Source of the DNA: Desulfobulbaceae bacterium
GTDB lineage: Bacteria > Desulfobacterota > Desulfobulbia > Desulfobulbales > Desulfocapsaceae
Direction of reading: 5' to 3'
NCBI GenBank assembly: GCA_024643445.1
Contig: JAHEMX010000055.1
Span: 1 to 11,920 of the forward strand
Length of the DNA: 11,920 nt
A program made the translations under genes and the position numbers. Position 1 is the first letter of the stretch; the number at the start of each line of letters is the position of its first letter. The notes beneath the pieces were generated by a model. That model saw only the letters and a list, made by a program, of their open reading frames with translations. It did not search any database and was not told the origin of the DNA. Shown here one piece after another: positions 6,462-11,920 of this stretch.

Positions 6462-7265
6462 CTAAGGATGCAGGCGGATCTTGCCGGTTAAAGGTAACCT
6501 TTTGTCATCATCATAGTGCACGGCCAGAAGCGTCAAGCCACGGGCCGGGGCCGTTGCGCCGGCACGGTTCCTGTCCCGCTGGCTCAGAAGGAGATTGAAA
6601 TCTTCGATTGATCGTTTCCCCCGCCCGACGTCCAGCAAGGTGCCGACGATGTTTCTTACCATATGGCGCAGAAATCCGTCGCCGACCAGAATAAAATGAA
6701 AAAGACCAGGTTCCGGATTGCTGAGTTCCGCAGAGAAAAGCGTTCGAACGGCGCCTCTGCCCGTTGCCTGTTTCTTGTCACGTGTACCGGTAGCCTCAAA
6801 ACTGCTGAAATCATGTGTGCCGGTAATTGTATCGAGGCAGCATCGGATGGCATCTGTTGCAAGTGCAGAGGGGTAATGGCTTCTATAACGCCGCTTCAGG
6901 GGACACTCGATGGGTCCATTGTAAACGGCATACCGGTAGGTTTTTGCTCGGGCGGAAAAACGGGCATGAAAGGCAGGAGATTCTTCCCTGAGGTCAAGAA
7001 TCCGGATGTCGTCGGGCAACAGAGCGTTAAGGCCTTTGAGCAGCGGGAAAGGCTTTATCGCACTTTCCGTCTGAAAATGGGCGGTCATGCCCAGAGCATG
7101 CACGCCGGCGTCCGTCCTTCCTGCTCCATGTACCGTCGTTGTACGGTTGCAGATCAGTGTCGTCGCCCGTTCTATCTCTGCCTGAATCGTCGGGCCGCAG
7201 TCCTGCCTTTGCCAGCCGCGGTAATCTGTTCCATCAAATGAGATGAGAAGTCTAATCGTGCGCAT
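6462..7265 (-). CDS. truA: tRNA pseudouridine(38-40) synthase TruA
   Basis: Cytoplasmic enzyme that converts uridines 38-40 in the tRNA anticodon arm to pseudouridine. At 267 residues it matches E. coli TruA (270). The N-terminal RLLISFDGTDYRGWQRQ is the typical first strand. The catalytic loop HGAGRTDAGVHALG contains the nucleophile Asp52. The C-terminal half has GDGFLRHMVRNIVGTLLDVGRGK, the conserved helix of the second domain. It starts at ATG 7265 with a weak ribosome binding site, 27 nt after the argC stop, so it is probably co-transcribed with argC. A strong terminator lies about 50 nt past its stop. Confidence 0.97.
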   Translation of the reverse strand: MRTIRLLISFDGTDYRGWQRQDCGPTIQAEIERATTLICNRTTTVHGAGRTDAGVHALGMTAHFQTESAIKPFPLLKGLNALLPDDIRILDLREESPAFHARFSARAKTYRYAVYNGPIECPLKRRYRSHYPSALATDAIRCCLDTITGTHDFSSFEATGTRDKKQATGRGAVRTLFSAELSNPEPGLFHFILVGDGFLRHMVRNIVGTLLDVGRGKRSIEDFNLLLSQRDRNRAGATAPARGLTLLAVHYDDDKRLPLTGKIRLHP

Positions 7266-7292
7266 CTGGCAGAATCCACAGCACTCAGGGGG

Positions 7293-8333
7293 TTATGGAA
7301 ACAACGGTGCCTGCGCAAGGCCGGTTTCTTCGGCAAAACCGCACATCAGGTTCATGTTTTGCACGGCTTGTCCCGAGGCGCCTTTGACGATATTGTCAAT
7401 TGCCGAAGTAACGACTACACGTCTGGTGCGTGAATCGATTTTCAGTCCAATATCGCAATAGTTTGAACCGCGCACATATTGTGTGGCCGGCTGCTGCTCA
7501 TGATCGAGGATACGCATGAAAAATTCATCATCGTACATCTCGTGGTATAACCGGTGCAGCTTGGCTTCATCGACGTCGCCGATAAGATCAGCGTAAATCG
7601 TACTGAGAATGCCCCGGGATACCGGCAACAGGTGCGGAGTAAATGAAATAGTGACCGGTTTACCTGCGACAAGGCTCAGATTCTGCTCTATTTCGGGTAT
7701 ATGTCGATGGTTTCCGCCTACCTTGTAGGCACGAAAACCATCTGTCACTTCACAAAAAAGAGTGGCGACGGCTGCACCGCGTCCTGCCCCTGAAGTACCG
7801 GATTTTGCATCGGCAATGATCGACGAGATATCAATACAGCCATTTTGTAAAAGCGGGGCGAGTGCCAGGGTTATGGCGGTGACATAGCAGCCGGGGTTGG
7901 CTACGAGCCGGGCGTTGCGAATCTTCTCCCGATACAGTTCCGGCAAACCGTAAGCTGCCATGCCAACCAGTTCAGGAGCGTTGTGTTTCTGGTACCATTT
8001 CTCGTAGACGGAAATATCCTGAAGCCTGAAATCAGCTGACAGATCAACAACTTTCTTTCCCGCCTCAATTAATTGCGGCACGATGTCCATGGCGGTTTTA
8101 TGGGGAACGGCGCAGAACACAAAATCGGACAGGGCGGCGATCTCTTCAACCGAATGATTTCTGCAGATGATATCGACCCGCTTGCGAAGGTGCGGATATA
8201 CCTCGCTGAGCGGCTTGCCGTCATACTGTCTTGACGTGGCAGCCGTAATGGAAACCTCGGGATGATTGCATAACAGCCGTGCAAGTTCTCCACCGGTATA
8301 GCCGGATGATCCAATGATGGCAACTCGTAGCAT
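7293..8333 (-). CDS. argC: N-acetyl-gamma-glutamyl-phosphate reductase
   Basis: NADPH-dependent reduction of N-acetylglutamyl-5-phosphate to the semialdehyde, the third step of arginine synthesis. The 346-residue protein starts with the dinucleotide-binding element IIGSSGYTGGELARLL (7-22). The catalytic cysteine is Cys149 in LVANPGCYVTA. Further family marks are KSGTSGAGRGA and the histidine-rich GGNHRHIPEIEQNL, which carries the catalytic histidine. ATG 8333 has a perfect AAGGAG 5 nt upstream. No other arg genes are nearby; truA follows after 27 nt. Strong hairpin terminators lie less than 50 nt before its start, so its promoter is not obvious. Confidence 0.97.
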   Translation of the reverse strand: MLRVAIIGSSGYTGGELARLLCNHPEVSITAATSRQYDGKPLSEVYPHLRKRVDIICRNHSVEEIAALSDFVFCAVPHKTAMDIVPQLIEAGKKVVDLSADFRLQDISVYEKWYQKHNAPELVGMAAYGLPELYREKIRNARLVANPGCYVTAITLALAPLLQNGCIDISSIIADAKSGTSGAGRGAAVATLFCEVTDGFRAYKVGGNHRHIPEIEQNLSLVAGKPVTISFTPHLLPVSRGILSTIYADLIGDVDEAKLHRLYHEMYDDEFFMRILDHEQQPATQYVRGSNYCDIGLKIDSRTRRVVVTSAIDNIVKGASGQAVQNMNLMCGFAEETGLAQAPLFP

Positions 8334-8371
8334 GGTAACTCCTTAACGATCGCTGCATGCGGCAGCAACAT

Positions 8372-8407
8372 AAAAAAAGGGGATAACAGAAAATCTGCTA
8401 TCCCCTT
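8372..8407 (-). terminator. Rho-independent terminator downstream of rpsI (distal, strong)
   Basis: On the minus strand a 13-bp stem with one mismatch (arms 8407-8395 and 8389-8377, AAGGGGATAGCAG against CTGTTATCCCCTT) has a 5-nt loop and is followed by a run of T (complement of the A run 8378-8372). It ends about 38 nt before the argC ATG. Confidence 0.88.
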
Positions 8408-8425
8408 GCCTTCTATAAGCTCCGT

Positions 8426-8449
8426 AAAAAGTGTCACCAGTTATGACAC
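8426..8449 (-). terminator. Second, weaker terminator downstream of rpsI (proximal)
   Basis: On the minus strand GTGTCA (8449-8444), a 7-nt loop and TGACAC (8436-8431) form a 6-bp hairpin followed by five T (8430-8426). It lies 26 nt after the rpsI stop and just before the stronger hairpin, so the two look like tandem terminators. Confidence 0.6.
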
Positions 8450-8475
8450 CTGTCCGGAAAAAAGAAAGAAGTCTG

Positions 8476-8865
8476 TTAACGCTTGGAAAACTGGAACTTG
8501 GCGCGGGCGCCTTTTTGTCCGTATTTCTTTCTCTCCTTGTTGCGTGGATCGCGGGTCAGCAGCCCTGAACGTTTCAGGGGGGTCCTGAGCTCGATATCAA
8601 CTTCCAGCAGCGCCTTTGAGATGCCGTGCGCAATGGCGTCAACCTGCGCCGATTTCCCTCCGCCTTTAAGCGTGGCGAGGACATCGTATTGTTCAGCGGT
8701 CTCGGTGACCTGGAACGGCTTGTTGAGCTTTTGGGCCTGGAAGATGCCGCCGAAATAATCATCGGCGCTCAGGGTGTTCACCGTTATTTTTCCGGTACCC
8801 GGCGTTATCCAGACACGTGCAACTGCTTTTTTTCTTTTCCCGGTGGCGTAGAAACGTTCGGCCAT
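8476..8865 (-). CDS. rpsI: 30S ribosomal protein S9
   Basis: Small-subunit protein of the 30S head whose C-terminal tail reaches the P-site tRNA. Choosing ATG 8865 gives 129 residues starting MAERFYATGKRKKAVARVWI, the family N-terminus, with GGAG 9 nt upstream (8878-8875). A longer frame begins with TTG at 8871, too close to that site. The middle has the family's TLKGGGKSAQVDAIAHGISKALL stretch, and the end is basic and terminates in FQFSKR, matching the invariant SKR tail. It follows rplM by 21 nt in the widespread rplM-rpsI pair and is followed by tandem terminators. Confidence 0.97.
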   Translation of the reverse strand: MAERFYATGKRKKAVARVWITPGTGKITVNTLSADDYFGGIFQAQKLNKPFQVTETAEQYDVLATLKGGGKSAQVDAIAHGISKALLEVDIELRTPLKRSGLLTRDPRNKERKKYGQKGARAKFQFSKR

Positions 8866-8886
8866 AGCCAAATTCTCCGTATGTAT

Positions 8887-9315
8887 TTATATTTCCAGTT
8901 TTTCAGGCTGCTGAGCGGCGTGCGGATGTTCCGCACCGGCGTATATCTTCAGCTTTTTCAGTTGCGCCCGGCCAATCTTATTTTTCGGGAGCATACCTTT
9001 TACGGCTTTAAAAACGAGAGCGGTCGGGTGCTTTTCGAGTAACTCTTTGGCGGAGCTTTCCTTGATGCCACCCATATAACCGGTATGCCGGTAATATTTC
9101 TTGTCGTCCCATTTCGTGCCGCTCAGACTGATCTTGTCTGCGTTGGTTACAATGATAAAATCACCATTATCCATGAACGGCGAAAATGTCGGCTTGTGTT
9201 TGCCGCGCAGACGGGAAGCTATCTCGGTCGCAAGACGGCCTAGAATCTTGTCCTCGGCATTAACGACATACCATTTCCTCTCGATTTCGCTTATAGGAGC
9301 AAGATAAGTTTTCAT
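8887..9315 (-). CDS. rplM: 50S ribosomal protein L13
   Basis: Early-assembling large-subunit protein. The start at ATG 9315 gives 142 residues (E. coli 142), opening with MKTYLAPISEIERKWYVVNA. GAGGG (9325-9321) sits 5 nt before it. A longer frame starting with TTG at 9330 adds five residues without support. Family marks are DKILGRLATEIASRLRGKHKP, the KYYRHTGYMGG stretch and the AVKGMLPKNKIGRAQLKKLKIYAGAEHPH region. It is the first gene of the rplM-rpsI pair. A tRNA-Gly and its terminator lie just upstream, ending about 28 nt before the start codon. Confidence 0.97.
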   Translation of the reverse strand: MKTYLAPISEIERKWYVVNAEDKILGRLATEIASRLRGKHKPTFSPFMDNGDFIIVTNADKISLSGTKWDDKKYYRHTGYMGGIKESSAKELLEKHPTALVFKAVKGMLPKNKIGRAQLKKLKIYAGAEHPHAAQQPEKLEI

Positions 9316-9343
9316 GTTGGCCCTCGACAATAAGACATTTAAT

Positions 9344-9372
9344 AAAAAAAGGTTCGAGCAGCGTCGAACCTT
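9344..9372 (-). terminator. Rho-independent terminator after tRNA-Gly
   Basis: On the minus strand a perfect 9-bp stem (AAGGTTCGA, 9372-9364, with TCGAACCTT, 9357-9349) encloses a 6-nt loop and runs into seven T (9350-9344). It begins 10 nt after the tRNA CCA end and finishes about 28 nt before the rplM ATG. Confidence 0.9.
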
Positions 9373-9382
9373 GAGTTTTCTC

Positions 9383-9457
<75 letters not shown>

Positions 9458-9681
9458 TCTGTGTCAAAATCAAAACAGGAGGACATTTAATAAAACGATA
9501 TGCAAATGTCAACACAAAAGATATACCAATTGTGAGTTAATGCAAGTTTTCTGAAAACATGTTCTGTTGGAAAAAAAGATGGTTTTGTCTTTGTATTATA
9601 TTATAAATAGGTGGCAATAGAGAAAAATCAAGCACGCGATGGGTATTATTCACCATTCGAGTATCTATAACAGGGATAATT
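9458..9681. other. Divergent intergenic region between tRNA-Gly and hisB
   Basis: These 224 bp hold no credible gene. The left part carries the putative tRNA promoter. The middle (about 9590-9610) is a TATTATATTATAAATA tract that could contain a -10 element for hisB, but I found no matching -35 box at a normal distance. A weak 5-6 bp hairpin near 9638-9660 has no clear role. Confidence 0.5.
9485..9512 (-). promoter_or_regulatory. Putative promoter of tRNA-Gly (and perhaps rplM-rpsI)
   Basis: On the minus strand a perfect TTGACA (9512-9507), a 16-nt spacer and TTAAAT (9490-9485, 4/6 match to TATAAT) precede the tRNA 5' end by about 28 nt. I see no equally good promoter closer to rplM, so read-through from here may also feed the ribosomal genes. 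Confidence 0.55.
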
Positions 9682-10284
9682 ATGTCAGAAGAACAACAGT
9701 TTCGTTCCGGTGAGATTAAACGTAAAACAGCCGAAACCGATATAGCGGTGAGATTTCGCCTTGATGGCAATGGCAAGACAGCCATCGCTACCGGTGTTTC
9801 CTTTCTGGATCATATGCTGACCCTTTTCGGCGTACACGGTTTTTTTGATTTGGATATCCAGGCGAAGGGTGACATCGATGTAGATTATCACCACACGGTG
9901 GAAGATGTCGGCATCTGTCTCGGTCAGGCGCTTGCGGCTGCACTTGGCGATAAGGGCGGTATCCGCCGCTATGGCACCAGTTACCTGCCGATGGATGAGA
10001 CGCTTGCCCGCGTCGTTGTCGATATTTCAAATCGATCATACCTGCATTACAATGTAGGGATGCCTGACCAGAAAGTGGGTTCCTTTGATACCTCCCTGGC
10101 CAGGGAGTTCATGCGTGCCCTCGCCCTGCATGGCGGGCTCACCCTGCACGTCGATCTGCTGCACGGTGAAAACTCGCATCATATCATCGAAGCGGTGTTC
10201 AAGGCTCTTGGTCGTGCGCTTAATGAAGCAACGGCGAGAATGCCTGGTATTGATCGTCCGCTCTCTTCCAAGGGATGCCTGTGA
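9682..10284 (+). CDS. hisB: Imidazoleglycerol-phosphate dehydratase
   Basis: Manganese-dependent dehydration of imidazole glycerol phosphate to imidazole acetol phosphate in histidine synthesis. The 200 residues form the monofunctional enzyme; there is no N-terminal histidinol-phosphatase domain as in E. coli HisB. Two similar halves are visible, each with a metal-binding histidine motif: FLDHML (41-46) with DYHHTVED (68-75), and DISNRSYLHYN with HGENSHHIIEAVFKALGRAL (161-180). Ligand candidates are His44, His70, His71, Glu74, His166, His167 and Glu170. The C-terminus PLSSKGCL corresponds to the usual PSTKGxL. AGGG lies 6 nt before the ATG. No other his gene is adjacent; a lipoprotein gene follows after 36 nt. 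Confidence 0.97.
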   Translation: MSEEQQFRSGEIKRKTAETDIAVRFRLDGNGKTAIATGVSFLDHMLTLFGVHGFFDLDIQAKGDIDVDYHHTVEDVGICLGQALAAALGDKGGIRRYGTSYLPMDETLARVVVDISNRSYLHYNVGMPDQKVGSFDTSLAREFMRALALHGGLTLHVDLLHGENSHHIIEAVFKALGRALNEATARMPGIDRPLSSKGCL

Positions 10285-10320
10285 TGGTTCTCTTATATAA
10301 TTGCTAAGAAAGAGGTAGTC

Positions 10321-10962
10321 ATGGAAAAGTTTGCAGTATCCATAGCATGGCTTCTAGCCCTTACCTTCGCGGTATTGTTGAGTTCCTGCGCAACAAAGCA
10401 GCCGCTGCCAACCGAAGCAGATCGTCTGGAGGCTCAGCGGCGGGTTCCCTGCATTGTCGTGATGCCGGTTGATACCGTGGTAAATTCCGATGCCTCGGTG
10501 ACCTATAGCAATGCGGCTGAATTGGAGAAGGGCGCCGCCTTCATGGATTCGGTGCTGGCCGAGCAAATGGTAGGCAGAAACAACGTCAGAATGCTCTCCA
10601 CGCGCCAGTTCATGTCACTGATTCCAGAGCAATCCGCCGAACAACTCGACCTGCTGAAAAAAATCGGCTCGGAATTGAAATGCAACGCGGTATTGACGAC
10701 AACCCTTCAGACATACCGGCAGCGGGTAGGTGGCAGCTATGGTGCTGAATCGCCTGCTTCAGTAGCATTCTTTTTCAGGATGCTGGATACCCGAGACGGA
10801 AAAGTACTCTGGACCTCCACCTTCAAAGAAACCCAGCAGACGGTGATGAGCAATATTCTGGCCGTCGGTACCGGGGAGTCAAGGGGGCTCAAGTGGCTTA
10901 CTGTCGAGGAGCTGACAACACTCGGCATAAGCGAGCAGATCAAAGCATGTCCTTATTTGTGA
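10321..10962 (+). CDS. Uncharacterised lipoprotein
   Basis: A 213-residue protein with a clear lipoprotein signal: a short basic start (MEK), a hydrophobic stretch, and lipobox LSSC with Cys23 as the expected lipidation site. It is probably exported and anchored in the outer membrane or periplasm; the residue after Cys23 is Ala, not Asp, so no inner-membrane retention signal is seen. The body looks alpha/beta. It includes MLSTRQFMSLIPEQS, an ELKCNAVLTTTLQTYRQRVGG strand-turn, and SPASVAFFFRMLDTRDGKVLWTSTFKETQQ. This pattern recalls periplasmic domains of the CsgG/LpoB kind, but the link is weak. AGAGG lies 5 nt before the ATG. It is probably co-transcribed with hisB; a hairpin follows its stop. 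Function unknown. Confidence 0.85.
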   Translation: MEKFAVSIAWLLALTFAVLLSSCATKQPLPTEADRLEAQRRVPCIVVMPVDTVVNSDASVTYSNAAELEKGAAFMDSVLAEQMVGRNNVRMLSTRQFMSLIPEQSAEQLDLLKKIGSELKCNAVLTTTLQTYRQRVGGSYGAESPASVAFFFRMLDTRDGKVLWTSTFKETQQTVMSNILAVGTGESRGLKWLTVEELTTLGISEQIKACPYL

Positions 10963-10987
10963 CATTATAGCAGGCATGGTTTGCTCT

Positions 10988-11021
10988 GACGCCCGGCTGT
11001 CTCACTGGACAGGCGGGCGTC
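10988..11021 (+). terminator. Long hairpin downstream of the lipoprotein gene, probable terminator
   Basis: GACGCCCG-G-CTGTC (10988-11001) pairs with GACAG-G-CGGGCGTC (11008-11021) around a 6-nt loop: 13 pairs with one G/G mismatch. The following bases (CGTGTTTCC) are only modestly T-rich, so termination may be partial. It is 25 nt after the lipoprotein stop and 29 nt before the preferred start of the next gene. Confidence 0.65.
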
Positions 11022-11050
11022 CGTGTTTCCTGCCTGACGAGAAACGCTTG

Positions 11051-11779
11051 ATGGACGCTGCCCTCATACCGAAACGGTTAAACAAAAAGATCGGGCGGGC
11101 CATGCATGACTGGCAGATGCTCAGTGACGGGGACAGGGTGATAGTGGCCGTTTCCGGAGGGGTTGACAGTCTTGTAACGGCCTGGGTGCTTAAAATGTGG
11201 CAGAGCAAGGCGCCAATTCACTACACGCTGGAGGCAGTGCATATCGATAATGGCTTCCGACTGCCGGACAGCGAAGAAGCATCACCGGCTGAACGAATCG
11301 CAGAGCGGATGAAAGTGCTGGCCATCCCTTTTTCTGTCATCCCGGGGTGGCCGGTTGTCGAGGGAGAAGAGCGTAACTGCTTCACCTGCTCCCGTAATAG
11401 AAGAACGCAGCTTTTTGAACTCGCCCGACAAAGAGGCTGCCGGAAACTGGCACTCGGGCACCACAAGGATGATCTTGTCGAAACCTTTCTGCTCAATGCA
11501 CTGTACAGCGGAAACATCTCAACGATGCTTCCACGGCAGGATCTTTTTGATGGGAATCTGAGTTTGATCAGGATTTTATCATACATCGAAAAGAAGGACA
11601 TAGTCGCATTTTCAAAGAAAATAGGACTGGTGCCGGTTGCCAATCTCTGCCCTCTTGCAGGAGATACCCGCAGAGAAACCGTACGGGACATCCTCACCGA
11701 TGTCTGTAAAAAGGTTCCCGGTGCAAAAAGCTCACTGTTCTCGGCTCTTGGCAATATCCGGGAGGGATATATGTTATAG
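11051..11779 (+). CDS. TtcA-family PP-loop ATPase (tRNA 2-thiolation type)
   Basis: PP-loop ATPases of this family adenylate a tRNA base and, in TtcA, thiolate cytidine 32 using a [4Fe-4S] cluster. Counting from ATG 11051 (242 residues), the PP-loop is SGGVDS at 35-40. CFTCSRNRRTQLF supplies Cys110 and Cys113, followed by LALGHHKDDLVETFLLNALY. NLCPLAGDTRR supplies Cys200. These match the two CxxC cysteines and the later cysteine that bind the cluster in TtcA. The proline-side cysteine of the E. coli PCNLC motif is Ala here, and the loop is SGGVDS, not SGGKDS. The frame is open back to ATG 10976, but the extra 25 residues are atypical and would cover the hairpin; the ribosome binding site at 11051 is weak. 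TtcA itself or a related modification enzyme are both possible. Confidence 0.78.
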   Translation: MDAALIPKRLNKKIGRAMHDWQMLSDGDRVIVAVSGGVDSLVTAWVLKMWQSKAPIHYTLEAVHIDNGFRLPDSEEASPAERIAERMKVLAIPFSVIPGWPVVEGEERNCFTCSRNRRTQLFELARQRGCRKLALGHHKDDLVETFLLNALYSGNISTMLPRQDLFDGNLSLIRILSYIEKKDIVAFSKKIGLVPVANLCPLAGDTRRETVRDILTDVCKKVPGAKSSLFSALGNIREGYML

Positions 11780-11894
11780 GATATGACAGAGGGCTGCGGG
11801 AGTCGTGTATTGTCTGCTCGGTAAAAAGAAAGGCTTTTGATTTTCATTACCATATCTTTCATATCAGGGGGCATGCTATCAGAGAGGGGAAGAG
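11780..11894. other. Intergenic stretch before the last gene
   Basis: These 115 bp contain no gene I can support. The part near 11835-11870 is T-rich and may hold a weak promoter, but no good -35/-10 pair stands out. Confidence 0.4.
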
Positions 11895-11920
11895 ATGACA
11901 GTTGACAAGATAAAAAGACT
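11895..11920 (+). CDS. Start of an unidentified gene (5' end only)
   Basis: ATG 11895 is preceded by GAGGGGAAGAG, a strong ribosome binding site, and the frame stays open to the window end with MTVDKIKR. Eight codons are too few to name a product. Same strand and 115 nt after the TtcA-like gene. Confidence 0.5.

Noticed and set aside
9638..9660. Small hairpin (CGATGG against CCATTCG) before hisB as a regulatory leader
   Set aside because: Only 5-6 pairs with a bulge and no T tract or alternative structure; not distinguishable from chance.
10976..11050. Upstream start for the TtcA-like gene
   Set aside because: The extra 25 residues do not resemble family N-termini, and the DNA there forms a long hairpin better explained as a terminator.
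11221..11874. 217-codon open frame on the minus strand opposite the TtcA-like gene
   Set aside because: Ser- and Arg-rich translation without motifs, against a plus-strand protein with a PP-loop and cysteine motifs. Shadow frame.

Overview
The window looks like chromosomal core DNA of an anaerobic bacterium of the Desulfobacterota (sulfate- or sulfur-metabolising deltaproteobacterial type). This is judged from protein style and gene content, not from a database search. Two points support it: a complex I operon runs nuoA-B-C-D-H-I-J-K with no NADH-module genes (nuoE, F, G) between nuoD and nuoH, and the TtcA-like protein and the small lipoprotein have a style familiar from this group. I see no transposase, integrase, phage gene, CRISPR array or long repeat.

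Left part (1-5093, minus strand): nine tightly packed genes read leftwards. They are nuoA, B, C, D, H, I, J, K and the first 49 codons of an antiporter-like membrane subunit that runs off the window. Neighbours overlap by 1, 4 or 31 nt or are 2-16 nt apart, as in one operon with translational coupling. Quinone-site, Fe-S and proton-channel residues are intact, so the product should be a working quinone-reducing proton pump. Its electron donor is not an NADH module encoded at this point.

Middle (5094-6461): an AT-rich divergent region holds a good sigma70-type promoter for nuo and several small palindromes. A LysR-type regulator resembling the CysL/YeiE group is transcribed away from nuo. A strong 13-bp hairpin acts as terminator between it and the convergent truA.

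Right-middle (6462-9457, minus strand): argC-truA (arginine synthesis and tRNA pseudouridylation), then rplM-rpsI (ribosomal proteins L13 and S9), preceded by tRNA-Gly(GCC). Strong terminators lie directly in front of both argC and rplM, so promoters or read-through there need explaining.

Right end (9458-11920, plus strand): a solitary hisB, an uncharacterised lipoprotein, a long hairpin, a TtcA-like PP-loop ATPase, and the first codons of a further gene.

Most of the window is ordinary housekeeping DNA. The points worth a second look are the reduced complex I paired with a possibly sulfur-responsive LysR regulator, and the terminator-before-gene arrangements at tRNA-Gly/rplM and rpsI/argC. 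I did not find a convincing undescribed system. Start codons were revised from the longest open frame for nuoA, rpsI, rplM and the TtcA-like gene, on the basis of Shine-Dalgarno position and family N-termini. Hairpin and promoter positions were found by eye.
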